A stretch of 64,000 nucleotides of DNA from Paraburkholderia sp. BCC1884. Its GTDB lineage: Bacteria > Pseudomonadota > Gammaproteobacteria > Burkholderiales > Burkholderiaceae. Position numbers and translations under genes: made by a program. Positions 32,892-42,516 of this stretch are shown here, in pieces. A model generated the notes under the pieces. It was not told the origin of the DNA, made no database searches, and was given only the letters and a program-made list of their open reading frames with translations. The stretch is from assembly GCF_900996225.1 (NCBI RefSeq), contig NZ_CAAJGL010000156.1, forward strand, positions 186,001-250,000, read 5' to 3'. The first letter of the stretch is position 1. Each line of letters begins with the position of its first letter.

Positions 32892-34136
32892 ATGCCACTG
32901 ACAATCGACGATTTGCCGGGCGCCATCCGGCAGGCAAAACGGGAACTGCGAGAGCGCTTGCCGAACTACCGCGAAGTATTCGCCGAAGTCGAAAAAGCTA
33001 TCAGCACCGAAGCGAAACATATCGCCCAGCAACGCGATCGCGGTGAGTGCGTTATCCCCGAAATTCAATTTTCCGACATCACGGCGAACCGTGTAACGGC
33101 GGACCAGGTCGCCCTCGTGAAGGCGCGAGGCGCATGCGTGATCCGCAATGTATTCGACCGCACGCTAGTAGAAAGTTGGGATCGGGACATTGCCGACTAT
33201 GTCGAACGCAATGACCTCGACACACGACTGCAAAACCGTGCAGAGGACAAATACTTCGGCCAGTTGGCATCGGGCAAACCGCAGATCTACGGCGTGTACT
33301 GGTCGAAGCCGCAGGTACTGGCTCGCCAATCCACTGCGCTCACCGCGGCGCGCGTGTTTCTGAACCGGCTGTGGCGTAATGAAAGCGAAGGCCGCATGCA
33401 CTTCGATCCGGACCATGTGCCCGTTTATGCCGATCGTCTGCGCCGCAGGCCTCCTGGCTCGGAATCACTTGGCCTGTCGGCGCATTGCGACGGCGGCTCG
33501 GTCGAACGCTGGATCGAAAGCAATTTTCGCAAGGTGTACCGGCATGTGTTCGACGGAAACTGGCGCGACTACGACGCGTTCGACGCTGCATTCCGGCCTG
33601 ATGTACAAGAGATTCCGTCGCCGGCAGTGTGTTCGATGTTCCGTACATTTCAGGGCTGGACTGCGCTGACGCCTCAAGGCCCCGGCGACGGCACGCTACA
33701 ACTCGTGCCGATCGCGAACTCGATGGTCTATATCCTCCTGCGCGCACTTCAGGACGATGTCGCGCCAGACGATCTCTGCGGCGCCATGCCGGGACGCGCG
33801 CTGTCGATCAAACCGCAATTCCACGCGCCCCTGTTCGAGGCGCTCTCGTCGATCCCCAACATGGAAGCCGGCGACACTGTCTTCTGGCACAGCGACGTCA
33901 TTCACGCTGTCGAAGACGTGCACCGCGGTAAGGGTTACAGCAATGTGATGTATATCGCGTCGGCGCCCGCATGCGCCAAGAACGACGAGTACCTGAAGCG
34001 TCAGTTGCCGAGCTTCCTGAAGGGCGAAAGCCCGCCCGATTTTCCGACCGATCACTTCGAAGTCGACTTCACGGGACGAGCCACGACCGACGACCTGACT
34101 TCGCTCGGCAAGAAGCAACTCGGCTTCGACCTGTAA
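32892..34136 (+). CDS. DUF1479 family protein (YbiU-like putative Fe(II)/2OG dioxygenase)
   Basis: A 414-residue protein with the DUF1479 pattern: N-terminal DLPGAIRQAKRELRERLPNYREVFAEVE, GACVIRNVFDRTLVESWD, then GLSAHCDGGSVERWIE (H-x-D of the metal site) and GDTVFWHSDVIHAVED with the second His and a nearby Arg. The family has a jelly-roll fold and probably oxygenates a small substrate. The ATG at 32892 has GGAGA 5 nt upstream. It is convergent with an AraC gene, a possible regulator. Confidence 0.88.
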   Translation: MPLTIDDLPGAIRQAKRELRERLPNYREVFAEVEKAISTEAKHIAQQRDRGECVIPEIQFSDITANRVTADQVALVKARGACVIRNVFDRTLVESWDRDIADYVERNDLDTRLQNRAEDKYFGQLASGKPQIYGVYWSKPQVLARQSTALTAARVFLNRLWRNESEGRMHFDPDHVPVYADRLRRRPPGSESLGLSAHCDGGSVERWIESNFRKVYRHVFDGNWRDYDAFDAAFRPDVQEIPSPAVCSMFRTFQGWTALTPQGPGDGTLQLVPIANSMVYILLRALQDDVAPDDLCGAMPGRALSIKPQFHAPLFEALSSIPNMEAGDTVFWHSDVIHAVEDVHRGKGYSNVMYIASAPACAKNDEYLKRQLPSFLKGESPPDFPTDHFEVDFTGRATTDDLTSLGKKQLGFDL

Positions 34137-34271
34137 AGCGACGACATGAGTGCAACGGGCGCGTGCACGCCCGCATGGATATACCGTAGGAATTCTGGGT
34201 TGAACTGAAACGGCGCGAGTTATTCGCGAAGATGCGCCCACGCCGTGATAAAGCGCGCGGCCGCCGGGCTT

Positions 34272-35252
34272 TCATGTCCGGCGTCGACGACCCCGGTCTG
34301 AAGCGCGCTGAGTCGCAGCACGTTTGCTCTCGAGCGACGGCGGGCGCTCCGAAAGAGCGTGCGTCACCTCATCTTCGCCGCGCCGGGCGCCGGTGAACTG
34401 TTGCCGGTAAGCCGCGGGCGTCAGCAGCTTGGTGGCCTTGAATTGCCGGTTGAAATTGGCCACGTTGGAAAACCCCGAACGGGCGGCCACCAGGGATATC
34501 GGCAACTGAGTGTCGGCAAGCATGCGGCAGGCGTGCCCGATTCGGACCCGCGCAATGTACTGGCCGACACTCTCGCCCAGGTGCTGCAAGAAATGTCGTG
34601 TCAGTGATCGCTCGGAAAGACCGGATGCTTTAGCAAGTGTCGCGAGACGCAGTGGTCGTTCGAACTGGGTTTCGATCAGCGACAGTACGCGATTGAGCTG
34701 TTCCGGCTCATAGCCCGACGGTGCACCGACACGCCCTTCGAAGGCACTGGGTGACGCGAGCGGCGTGGCCGGCAAATCCGCCAGCCAGACGAGAATATCC
34801 AACACCGCCGCGAGACGCTCGCGTGCATTCTCCGAGAGCAGGCGGTTCAGATACTGGCGCATGTGCGCGCCCGCACCCTCTTCGAACACGAGACCGCACA
34901 CAGCGCGTCGCAAAAGACTGCGCAGATCGGAATATTCCGGACAGAGGTCGGCGAGGCGGCGCACCCAGGTGTCGCCGAACCAGATGACGATGGCGACCTG
35001 CGAGTTCGATGGATCGATCGAGCGATTCGACGCCCAGGTGTGCGGCATGTCTGGCGGGACCAGTACGAGGTCGTCGGCGCCATATAGCGCGACTGAATCG
35101 CCGATATACCGTTTCCCCTGACTGTTCATGGTCAGGGTCAACTCGTACTCGGGATGATGGTGCCATTCGAACGGGATTCCAGGCAGCCGCCGATGATAAA
35201 TCCTTACCGAACAGCTCGCGCCGAACTCAACATGCTCGTAAGCTGCTTTCAT
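34272..35252 (-). CDS. AraC-family transcriptional regulator
   Basis: A 326-residue regulator with an N-terminal cupin-like sensing domain (FEWHHHPEYELTLTMNSQGKRYIGD; LVLVPPDMPHTW) and a C-terminal AraC double HTH at about residues 190-290 (LRLATLAKASGLSERSLTRHF; ISLVAARSGFSNVANFNRQFKA). The C-terminal 35 residues are Arg/Glu/Ser-rich and extend beyond the usual end. Genes it could control are the convergent DUF1479 gene and the divergent porin 407 nt away. Confidence 0.92.
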   Translation of the reverse strand: MKAAYEHVEFGASCSVRIYHRRLPGIPFEWHHHPEYELTLTMNSQGKRYIGDSVALYGADDLVLVPPDMPHTWASNRSIDPSNSQVAIVIWFGDTWVRRLADLCPEYSDLRSLLRRAVCGLVFEEGAGAHMRQYLNRLLSENARERLAAVLDILVWLADLPATPLASPSAFEGRVGAPSGYEPEQLNRVLSLIETQFERPLRLATLAKASGLSERSLTRHFLQHLGESVGQYIARVRIGHACRMLADTQLPISLVAARSGFSNVANFNRQFKATKLLTPAAYRQQFTGARRGEDEVTHALSERPPSLESKRAATQRASDRGRRRRT

Positions 35253-35659
35253 GGCCGGATGCGCGAAGAGATTGACCTGATCTTATCACTCGACATAACG
35301 ATGCGTTCCACGGCGCACATCACCGCCTTTGCCGCATCGCTGAGCCTCCGTGAAGCACTCACGTGGCTATTTTCAAGTTCCCATTGCAGAGAATGCAACG
35401 CCACGTTGCATTTGCACCCCGTATATCTATATTTTTGGCCTGAATAACCTGCGAACGAGCTCAGCAGTTTCCCACCCGAAACCGCGCGACCAGGGGCCGC
35501 AATCCACGAGGCGGCACCGTCGCTGACGCGAGCCCGACGCGAGGCGGATCGATTTTCTCCCTTGAACGGCTGTCTTGAACCTGCGGTCGGCTAACCGTCG
35601 CATCGGCGACGTGTACCACGACACTATTTATCGATTGATATTTTGATTCGGATAAAGAA
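35253..35659. other. Non-coding gap of 407 nt between AraC and porin genes
   Basis: No supported gene. The first 180 nt next to the AraC gene include an AT-rich patch (around 35425-35445), and the last 50 nt before the porin are AT-rich as well, in keeping with promoters for both genes. No strong palindrome was found. Confidence 0.4.
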
Positions 35660-36775
35660 ATGAAAATTAAAGTATCGCTTCTGGCCTGCGGCCTTGGTCT
35701 GGCATCGCTCTGTTCGGGTGCGTTTGCGCAGAGTAGCGTCACGCTTTACGGTTTGATCTCCGGCGGCTGGGCTTATTCGACCAACCAGGGCGGCCACCAC
35801 ACGTATCAGGCAGTCAGCGGCACGAATCAGTCGCCGCGCTGGGGATTTCGCGGCAAGGAAGATCTGGGCGGCGGGACCAGCGTTATTTTCACGCTGGAAA
35901 ACGGCTTTAATATTTATAGTGGCAATGCTTCTTTCAACGCTCGCGAATTCGGCCGCCAGTCCTATATCGGCCTGGCCAATACGAAATGGGGGACGCTCAC
36001 GTTCGGCCGGCAATACGACCCCGTGGAAGATCTGCTCGGTCTCAACACCGCGTACAACTGGAACGGCACGATCGGCGACAACGACAACACGTACGCCAAC
36101 ATCCACGTCAACAATTCGATCAAGTACACGACCCAGAATATCCATGGTCTGCAGGCTACTGCGCTGTACGGATTCAGTAACTCGACCAGCGGCTTCAACG
36201 ACAACCGCACTTTCGGTATGGGCGCGACGTACAACTACGGCAGTTTGAACTGGAACGTCGCGTACACCGAGTTCGACTCGCCATACAGCGCGACCAATCC
36301 GACCGGCGCTATCGATACAGACTATTCGCCCACCTATCTCACCTTCGATCGCAGCGGATTGAGCACACACGCCTACGCAAAGAAGCAGAGAATCTTCGGG
36401 ACCGGCGGGTTTTATAGCTTTGGCTTGTTGAAGCTTGGCGCGCTCTACACGGACGTCAACTTCAACTATCTCGACGGTCAGCATCTGAATATGCAGAACT
36501 TCAGCCTGAGTGCGAATTACTATGTCCGCCCCTACTTTCTGCTCGGCGCGGCATACGTCTACACGACGGGACAGTACACCGTCACCGGGAAAAAGCCGCG
36601 CTGGAATGAACTCAACCTGGTTGCGGATTACTACCTGTCCAAGCGAACGGACATCGCCCTGATGGTCTACCTGCAACAGTCCGGCGGCGGTGCACTCGCG
36701 GATATTCAGGGCTACACGTCGTCTTCCACGAACCGTCAGATGGTGACGACGCTGGGTATGCGTCACACGTTTTGA
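35660..36775 (+). CDS. Outer-membrane porin (Gram-negative porin, OmpC-like of Burkholderiales)
   Basis: A 371-residue 16-stranded porin. The signal peptide ends at GAFAQSSVTLYGLISGG, the classic mature N-terminus of Burkholderia porins. RWGFRGKEDLGGG, FGRQSYIGLANTKWGTLTFGRQYDP and NSIKYTT are conserved strands and loop 3 parts, and the protein ends in MRHTF with the terminal Phe needed for BAM assembly. It forms diffusion trimers; a specific substrate cannot be deduced. An AraC regulator is divergent from it. Confidence 0.95.
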   Translation: MKIKVSLLACGLGLASLCSGAFAQSSVTLYGLISGGWAYSTNQGGHHTYQAVSGTNQSPRWGFRGKEDLGGGTSVIFTLENGFNIYSGNASFNAREFGRQSYIGLANTKWGTLTFGRQYDPVEDLLGLNTAYNWNGTIGDNDNTYANIHVNNSIKYTTQNIHGLQATALYGFSNSTSGFNDNRTFGMGATYNYGSLNWNVAYTEFDSPYSATNPTGAIDTDYSPTYLTFDRSGLSTHAYAKKQRIFGTGGFYSFGLLKLGALYTDVNFNYLDGQHLNMQNFSLSANYYVRPYFLLGAAYVYTTGQYTVTGKKPRWNELNLVADYYLSKRTDIALMVYLQQSGGGALADIQGYTSSSTNRQMVTTLGMRHTF

Positions 36776-36853
36776 CGCGGCGGGTGAGCAGTGGCCCGGC
36801 GACAGGTCAGCCACGCCGCCCGGCAACGCTTTGCAGCGCCGCCGGGCAGTTCA

Positions 36854-37648
36854 TCATTGCTGAGCGTGCTTCGCTGCGTCTTCGATTACAGCAGCCACTT
36901 CCTTCGGACGTGATTCGTAGACCGAGTGACTTGCACCCGCCAGCACCGTGGTGTGGCTATGCGCGCGCTGATAATAGAAACGTTCGAGATCGGGGTTGAT
37001 GATCTTGTCGTCGCCGGCGACGATGCCCCAGCTCGGCTTGGTGGTCCAGGCCGCCACCGTCATCGGCTGCGAGAACACCTTCGCTGCCGTCAGAATCTGC
37101 GAATGCGACTCGAATTCGGCCTGCTTGAGCGGCAGATCCGCTGCGAAGTCCTTCGGGAAATCCACCGGATTCAGGTACGTGAAACCGTCGTCGGTCTTCT
37201 TGATCGCGCCCGCTTGCTTCGAGGTGTAGCTCGGCATCTTCTTGCCGAGATCGCTTTCGTCTTCGCCGACAGCCGGTGCATGCGCTGCGACATAAACAAG
37301 CCCGGCCACCTTCGGATCGACGCCCGCTTCCGTAATCACCGAGCCGCCGTAGCTGTGCGCGACCAGGATGGTCGGGCCATCCTGCAGGTCGATCACGCGC
37401 CTCGCTGCGGCGACGTCGTCGTCGAGCGAGGTCAGTGGTTCCTGCACCATCGTGACGTGATAACCGTCTTTAGTCAGGATGTCATAGACCGGCTTCCAGC
37501 CCCCACCGTCCACCCACGCGCCATGCACGAGAACGATGTTTTTGATCGGCGCGGTGGCCGGTTTGGCATCCTGGGCCATCGCACCAGCGGAGGCGAACAG
37601 GCATACGGAAAGGGAAAAAACCGAAGCGGCGAAAGGCAAGATCTTCAC
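36854..37648 (-). CDS. Exported alpha/beta hydrolase
   Basis: A 264-residue periplasmic or secreted hydrolase with a signal peptide (FAASVFSLSVCLFASAGAMAQ). The fold markers are IVLVHGAWVDGGGW (oxyanion hole), nucleophile elbow VAHSYGG (catalytic Ser), an acid likely in the IVAGDDKIINPD segment, and the catalytic His in AGASHSVYESRP. It looks like the EstC/salicylate-esterase-type 'AB hydrolase' group. The substrate is unknown. It is convergent with the porin gene. Confidence 0.92.
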   Translation of the reverse strand: MKILPFAASVFSLSVCLFASAGAMAQDAKPATAPIKNIVLVHGAWVDGGGWKPVYDILTKDGYHVTMVQEPLTSLDDDVAAARRVIDLQDGPTILVAHSYGGSVITEAGVDPKVAGLVYVAAHAPAVGEDESDLGKKMPSYTSKQAGAIKKTDDGFTYLNPVDFPKDFAADLPLKQAEFESHSQILTAAKVFSQPMTVAAWTTKPSWGIVAGDDKIINPDLERFYYQRAHSHTTVLAGASHSVYESRPKEVAAVIEDAAKHAQQ

Positions 37649-37994
37649 GGCGAAACTCCATGGATAAGAATTGGAAAAACGGTTTGATTGATTAACGACC
37701 CGAGAACACAGCCGATCCTTGTCGGCGGCGATCTTTGCTTCAACGATTTCTTGCGACAGGTGAATATTCGCTTCATCGCCCGGCCATCTCCAGCGCGATG
37801 CGACCAGTTGCGTCTACGCGTCGTGAGATGCGTCAGGCCGTCGCGAAGCGCGCCGACCCAGCCAATGGGCGGCGGCATTGCATTCGGTTTGGCTAAGCGA
37901 ATCACCGTGCGCGCGGCCGCCTGCAGAGTCCGTCGCGACGTGTGCGAGGGTCGGGCGCGGTGGCTCGGGCGACGAGGCGAGAGTGACCGGCGTT
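37649..37994. other. Non-coding gap of 346 nt
   Basis: No credible gene. GC-rich, with no distinct hairpin followed by T-run. It carries the promoter of the hydrolase gene (right of 37649) and the 3' end of the two-component operon. Confidence 0.35.
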
Positions 37995-38669
37995 CTAGCG
38001 TAGATTGCGACGGCTGGCGGGACTGTCTGAACCGACCAGTCCATGGCGCCACGCAAATGCGACCGCCTGAGTGCGATCGTGAAGATTCAGTTTCGCGAGC
38101 ACGTTGCCAACGTGCGTTTTCACGGTGCTCTCGCTGATGGTGAGCATCGCCGCGATCCGGCCGTTGCTCGACCCTTCTGCCAGCGCGCGCAATACATCGA
38201 GTTCTCTCTGGGTCAACAGCACGAACGGGTCGGCCTCCGGTTCTCGCGCGCTGCGCACGCTCCGCAAGATACGATGCGCGATGTCCGAGTGAATCACTGC
38301 TTCACCATCGACGATACGACGCATTGTTTCCAGCAAGGCGTCGCCGGACATCGACTTCAGCAGAAACGATTGCGCACCGGCTTCGATCGCGGCGAACGCG
38401 AGATTGTCGTCGTCCGATGAAGTCAGGACCGCGATCTGGGAATTTGGGCTCGCCAACCTCAGCGCGCGAATCGTCGTGACGGCGTCCATGCCGGCCATCA
38501 GGAGGTCCAGCATGATGAGATCGGCCTGGTGTTCGCGAGCAAGTTCGACAGCGTGCGCGCCGTCGCCGGCTTCCCCCACCACCGTGAAGTCGTCGGTCAT
38601 CGCCAGGATATTCACCAGACCTCGCCTTACCACGGCATGATCGTCGACAAGCAGGACAGTAAATTTCAT
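37995..38669 (-). CDS. NarL/FixJ-family response regulator
   Basis: A 224-residue regulator. The receiver domain has VLLVDDHAVVRRGL, phospho-acceptor D55 (LIMLDLLMAGMD) and the switch residues in AVLTSSDDD; the C-terminal LuxR-type HTH is LTQRELDVLRALAEGSSNGRIAAMLTISESTVKTHVGNVLAKL, a full match to the family. It follows the kinase gene by 7 nt and is its likely partner. Confidence 0.95.
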   Translation of the reverse strand: MKFTVLLVDDHAVVRRGLVNILAMTDDFTVVGEAGDGAHAVELAREHQADLIMLDLLMAGMDAVTTIRALRLASPNSQIAVLTSSDDDNLAFAAIEAGAQSFLLKSMSGDALLETMRRIVDGEAVIHSDIAHRILRSVRSAREPEADPFVLLTQRELDVLRALAEGSSNGRIAAMLTISESTVKTHVGNVLAKLNLHDRTQAVAFAWRHGLVGSDSPASRRNLR

Positions 38670-38676
38670 CGCATCC

Positions 38677-40080
38677 TTAACGCGTTGTTTGAAACGAGAC
38701 CGTGATTTCCGTGCCGTTTCCAGTGCGGCTCACCAGAGATAAACGCCCATGCGGCAGGCTGTTGGCTCTCAGCCGCATATTGGACAGTCCCATTCCCAGC
38801 ACCTCGCCTCTTCGCACGTCGAAGCCCCGGCCGTCGTCGACGATCTTCAGGTGATAAGTATCGTCGACGCGTGTGAATGCCACGTCCACGCGGTTAGCGT
38901 CGGCGTGTTTCAACACGTTCGCACAGGCTTCGATCGAGATCAGCAGCAGCTGACGCGCGACATCCGGTACGGCCTCGAGCGCCTGTTCGTCGCTGTGGCT
39001 TAGATGCAAGGTCCAGCCCGCGCCGGAGCCGGCGAGCAGCGCGTCGATACCTTCGCTCAACGCGCGGCGCAGGCCCAGCTCCGCAATCGTCGGTGCCGAC
39101 AGGCGTCGGATGATGTCGGCCAGGTCTTGCTGAAGATGCGACACCAGCGCGAGGGCGGCCTGGGTGAGGTCCACTGAACGGGTACTCGTTGAACCCAGTG
39201 TTTTCAACGCCGTGATCTGTAGCCCGAGAGCAAACGCGCGTTGCTTCGCCGTATCGTGCAGGTCGCGTGCAAGCCGGTTCCGCTCTTCCGATGCCGCCAG
39301 CGCCAGCTTCATCTCGATCATCGCCGACAAGGCGTCGGCCATGTCGTCAAAACTGTTGGTGAGACGGCCGAACTCGTCTTTACCTGCATCTTCGATACGC
39401 GCCGTCAGATCGCCATCGGTCCACGCGGACGCCGCGCGTTCGGCCTTCTTGATCCGCTTGACCAGCAACGGCACCAGCACCAGCACCGAGCAGAAATTGA
39501 TGACGAGCACGTATAGCCAGATCACGGCCCACGACACGTCATCGCTGTGCAGGAGCGAGGCAATCGGAGACAGGACAACCATGCTCACCGTCAGCGTTGC
39601 GCCGGAGTCGGTGGCCGGATGCACCGTCAGCGTCGTCATCTTGCCGTTCTCCTGCGCTGCGACCGCGCTGCGCGGGAAGAGGCAGGTTTGGCCATCGGCC
39701 CAGCGATACTTGACCGCCACCCTGCCGCTATCGAGTGCCCGTTCGATGTGATTCGGGCCTTTGATATCCGGCAGCCAGCCACTCAGCACTTTCGCCGACA
39801 ACTCGTGCATGGCCAGTTCGCAGAACGTCGTCGAGCGACGCGCCTGGGCGAGCAGCGGCGCATTCGCCGCCAGTTGATCCTCGAACGCCTGCGCAAGTGC
39901 CGGTGACGACAGCGCTGCCGTCACGCGCCGGTTGTCGAGCACCGCATTCGCCAGCACGGTCACGATCACGCCCGCGCAGGAAGCCAGCATCATGGCGCAG
40001 AGGAATCGCCAGAACAGGCTGTTGCGCCAGTTTCTGACGATGGCAAATGGAGAGCGTGCGCGTTGCGCTATGTCGTTCAC
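38677..40080 (-). CDS. NarX/UhpB-type sensor histidine kinase
   Basis: A 467-residue kinase. One membrane segment is near residues 22-46, a periplasmic domain follows to about 170, then a second segment (VIWLYVLVINFCSVLVLVPLLV) and a HAMP domain. The HisKA_3 site is RLARDLHDTAKQRAFALGLQ, with H the phospho-acceptor, and the ATPase has DDGRGFD and GMGLSNMRLRANSLPHG. The stimulus is unknown. Its operon partner is the response regulator; the upstream MipA-family gene (41 nt gap) may be part of the same operon. Confidence 0.94.
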   Translation of the reverse strand: MNDIAQRARSPFAIVRNWRNSLFWRFLCAMMLASCAGVIVTVLANAVLDNRRVTAALSSPALAQAFEDQLAANAPLLAQARRSTTFCELAMHELSAKVLSGWLPDIKGPNHIERALDSGRVAVKYRWADGQTCLFPRSAVAAQENGKMTTLTVHPATDSGATLTVSMVVLSPIASLLHSDDVSWAVIWLYVLVINFCSVLVLVPLLVKRIKKAERAASAWTDGDLTARIEDAGKDEFGRLTNSFDDMADALSAMIEMKLALAASEERNRLARDLHDTAKQRAFALGLQITALKTLGSTSTRSVDLTQAALALVSHLQQDLADIIRRLSAPTIAELGLRRALSEGIDALLAGSGAGWTLHLSHSDEQALEAVPDVARQLLLISIEACANVLKHADANRVDVAFTRVDDTYHLKIVDDGRGFDVRRGEVLGMGLSNMRLRANSLPHGRLSLVSRTGNGTEITVSFQTTR

Positions 40081-40120
40081 CCGTGTTTCAGCTTCTGAAG
40101 AAGGAAAGAAAACCGCTGCA

Positions 40121-40948
40121 TCAGAATGTATAGGCGCCGCCTATCCCACCGAACAGCGACGTACTGTGTTCGACCACCGGACTGTTCTTCGCATCGCCAA
40201 GCAGACGGTCCAGCCGAAGCGTGCTGTCAACCGACCAGTGGCGGTTCAACAGGTGCACCCATGTCGCCGACGTGCCGACATTCCTGAACCCTGCCGAAGG
40301 CGAATAAGCCGGCAGCCCCGCCTCACTGTTTGCCGCCTGTCCCGGCGTGACCCCGAAGAAAGTCTGTTGCGAACTCCGGCTGGCCCACGTTGCCGAATTG
40401 CCGACCGTCACGCTATCACGCTCGCTTAATTGAAATTTATATTTCGTGTCCAGCGTCAGCGTTGCGCCGTAACCCGAATGCAAGGACTGGAAAAATTTGA
40501 GCGATGCGTCGAACGCGCCGGGATGCCAGTCCAGAAACGGGCCGAATGCGGCCGTGGTGTCGATGTCGCCGAGACCGTTCAAACGATCCCCGTCGCTTTG
40601 ATCGCGGCCGAATTGCGTCGACAGAACGAGGCCGGTCTTGAGATTGCCGCCCAGCGGGATCGCGATGCCGCCGTCGAGTCCGTCGATGAAGAAAATGCCG
40701 CGCGATGCCGACAGAATGGGAAACGGTTCGAGGTGGAACGTGCTGCTTCCTTCGTAACGCGGGGCGACGGCGATGCCGATACCCAGCGTCGTCGGACTCG
40801 GGTTGGCTCGCGCACCGGGCGTAGTCAGGACAAGTGTCGCCATGCCGATGCTCACCAGACCGCACGCTCCCCTGAGCGCTCGCCAGCGGGCCGCCGCGGC
40901 CCGCTTGAAAATCAATGCCAATCCTTCGTGTCGATGCTGCAACGTCAT
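40121..40948 (-). CDS. MipA/OmpV-family outer-membrane protein
   Basis: A 275-residue predicted beta-barrel. After a basic N-terminus and a signal-type segment (ACGLVSIGMATLVLTTPGARA), the MipA/OmpV pattern appears: GIGIAVAPRYEGSSTFHLEPFPIL, FFIDGLDGGIAIPLG, LGDIDTTAAFGPFLDWHPGAF and the C-terminal GGIGGAYTF. The start is uncertain because AGGAGA almost touches the ATG at 40948. MipA-type genes often lie beside two-component systems as here, and may be the target of this one. Confidence 0.88.
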   Translation of the reverse strand: MTLQHRHEGLALIFKRAAAARWRALRGACGLVSIGMATLVLTTPGARANPSPTTLGIGIAVAPRYEGSSTFHLEPFPILSASRGIFFIDGLDGGIAIPLGGNLKTGLVLSTQFGRDQSDGDRLNGLGDIDTTAAFGPFLDWHPGAFDASLKFFQSLHSGYGATLTLDTKYKFQLSERDSVTVGNSATWASRSSQQTFFGVTPGQAANSEAGLPAYSPSAGFRNVGTSATWVHLLNRHWSVDSTLRLDRLLGDAKNSPVVEHSTSLFGGIGGAYTF

Positions 40949-41117
40949 TCTCCTGTTCGTTCCATTGATCGGCTCGCGGCTTCGTGTGACATCACGCGCC
41001 GGCACTCGAACCATCCGGTGCATGGTACGCAGAGGCAGCTGGCCTGAAATCAGCCAAGTGGATCGAATCGGCTCATCCAAAAGTATGAGATGACGGGCTC
41101 GACGAAGCGAGTTCGAC

Positions 41118-41140
41118 AGTGTCCCCTTAAGGGGGACACT
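41118..41140. repeat. Perfect 9-bp inverted repeat
   Basis: AGTGTCCCC (41118-41126) and GGGGACACT (41132-41140) are separated by TTAAG. It lies 25 nt upstream of nudC and 170 nt from the MipA-family start. It may be an operator or a hairpin in the nudC leader; there is no T-run for a terminator. Confidence 0.55.
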
Positions 41141-41164
41141 CGGACGCACCAAGGCTGGCGGGCC

Positions 41165-42193
41165 ATGCCTGATCAGGCGAGCATCCTGCGGCCATCCCAA
41201 ACCCCTGCCATACTTGCCAATCCCGACACCCACCTGTCAACGACCGTGATACCTGCTTCTTCCGAGTCCATCGGTTTCAATTTCAATCCGCTCGACCGCC
41301 GCTCCGACAAACGCAACGACGAGTCATTCATCGAGCGTCTACGCAGCGACCCGGCAGCGCGCTTTCTCGTTTTCGACGGCGACGTGCCCTTGTTCAAGCG
41401 GGGCAACGGACATGACCCGTGGTTCCACGCCAGCGAAACTGCTGCGTTCGGCGCACCGCTTCATAGCATCTTCCTCGGCGAGGAAAGCGACGGCAGCGGA
41501 CGCTTCGCGCTCGGCGTGAAGCTCGACCTCGGATCGGAGGGGCCAGCGCCGGACGCCACCTATGAGCGCATCGACCTGCGCTCGCTCGCGCTGCAAGGCG
41601 TCGTCGGTGACGGGGTGCTCGGCATACTGGCCGAGGCAAAGTCGATGCTCGACTGGCACGCCCGCCACTCGTTCTGTGCGAACTGCGGTAACGCGAGTCG
41701 CGTCACGGCCGCGGGTTGGCAACGCATCTGCGATGTTTGCGGCGCACGCCATTTCCCACGCGTCGACCCAGTCGCGATCATGCTGGTGATCGATGGCGAA
41801 CGGTGTCTGCTCGGACGGCAGCGTCATTTTGCGCCTGGCATGTACTCGGCCCTTGCCGGTTTCGTTGAACCGGGTGAGACCGCGGAAGACGCAGTGCGCC
41901 GCGAAGTGATGGAGGAAGCTCACATCAGCTGTGCACAGGTTGTCTATTTCGCATCGCAACCATGGCCGTTTCCTTCATCGCTGATGATCGGCTGCTTTGC
42001 CCAGGCGAGTGACACCGACGTCGTCATCGACATGACCGAACTCGAAGACGCCCGCTGGTTCACGCGCCAGGAAGTCGCGACGATGCTCGCGGGAACGCAC
42101 ATCGACGGACTGTCGGCGCCCAAGCCGTTCGCCATCGCTCATCATCTGCTAAGGGCATACGTCGCGAACGGCGACTCGGTGCTGAAGGGCTGA
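41165..42193 (+). CDS. nudC: NAD+ diphosphatase NudC
   Basis: A 342-residue NUDIX enzyme that cleaves NAD(H), and in E. coli also removes NAD caps from RNA. It has the zinc ribbon CANCG...CDVCG, then HFPRVDPVAIMLV, the NUDIX box GFVEPGETAEDAVRREVMEEA, and the NADH-specific SQPWPFPSSLM motif which distinguishes NudC from other NUDIX proteins. The ATG at 41165 is the best start. It stands alone on its strand behind an inverted repeat. Confidence 0.95.
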   Translation: MPDQASILRPSQTPAILANPDTHLSTTVIPASSESIGFNFNPLDRRSDKRNDESFIERLRSDPAARFLVFDGDVPLFKRGNGHDPWFHASETAAFGAPLHSIFLGEESDGSGRFALGVKLDLGSEGPAPDATYERIDLRSLALQGVVGDGVLGILAEAKSMLDWHARHSFCANCGNASRVTAAGWQRICDVCGARHFPRVDPVAIMLVIDGERCLLGRQRHFAPGMYSALAGFVEPGETAEDAVRREVMEEAHISCAQVVYFASQPWPFPSSLMIGCFAQASDTDVVIDMTELEDARWFTRQEVATMLAGTHIDGLSAPKPFAIAHHLLRAYVANGDSVLKG

Positions 42194-42516
42194 ACCGCCG
42201 TCACGGAGGACCGTGCCGGACCCGTGTAATCGACGCCAGGCGAGCGGCGCTCGCCTGTGTCTCCCTCAGCGGTGCCGCACGCGCCTCGCAATGTTGCAGC
42301 GTAGCAACATCGATCTTCTCCAGTTCGCAAAGGGTGAGTTTCCCGGAGAGTGGCCTCCGAAGTTCACTTTGCTTTTTATTCGGACTACACTGAATTCAGG
42401 TTTCCTCCAGGCTCCACCCTGCAAGTCTTCGGTAATACATGCTTTTGTCGTGCTCCGCGAGCCGAAGCAAGCCGAGTCGGTTCGTGCCAAACACCATTTG
42501 AACGGGACGACTCATC
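42194..42516. other. Non-coding gap of 323 nt
   Basis: No credible gene. A relatively AT-rich tract around 42365-42395 (tttgctttttattcgg) could hold the permease promoter. Nothing else stands out. Confidence 0.35.

Noticed and set aside
41118..41140. Intrinsic terminator before nudC
   Set aside because: A good hairpin but no T-run on either strand.
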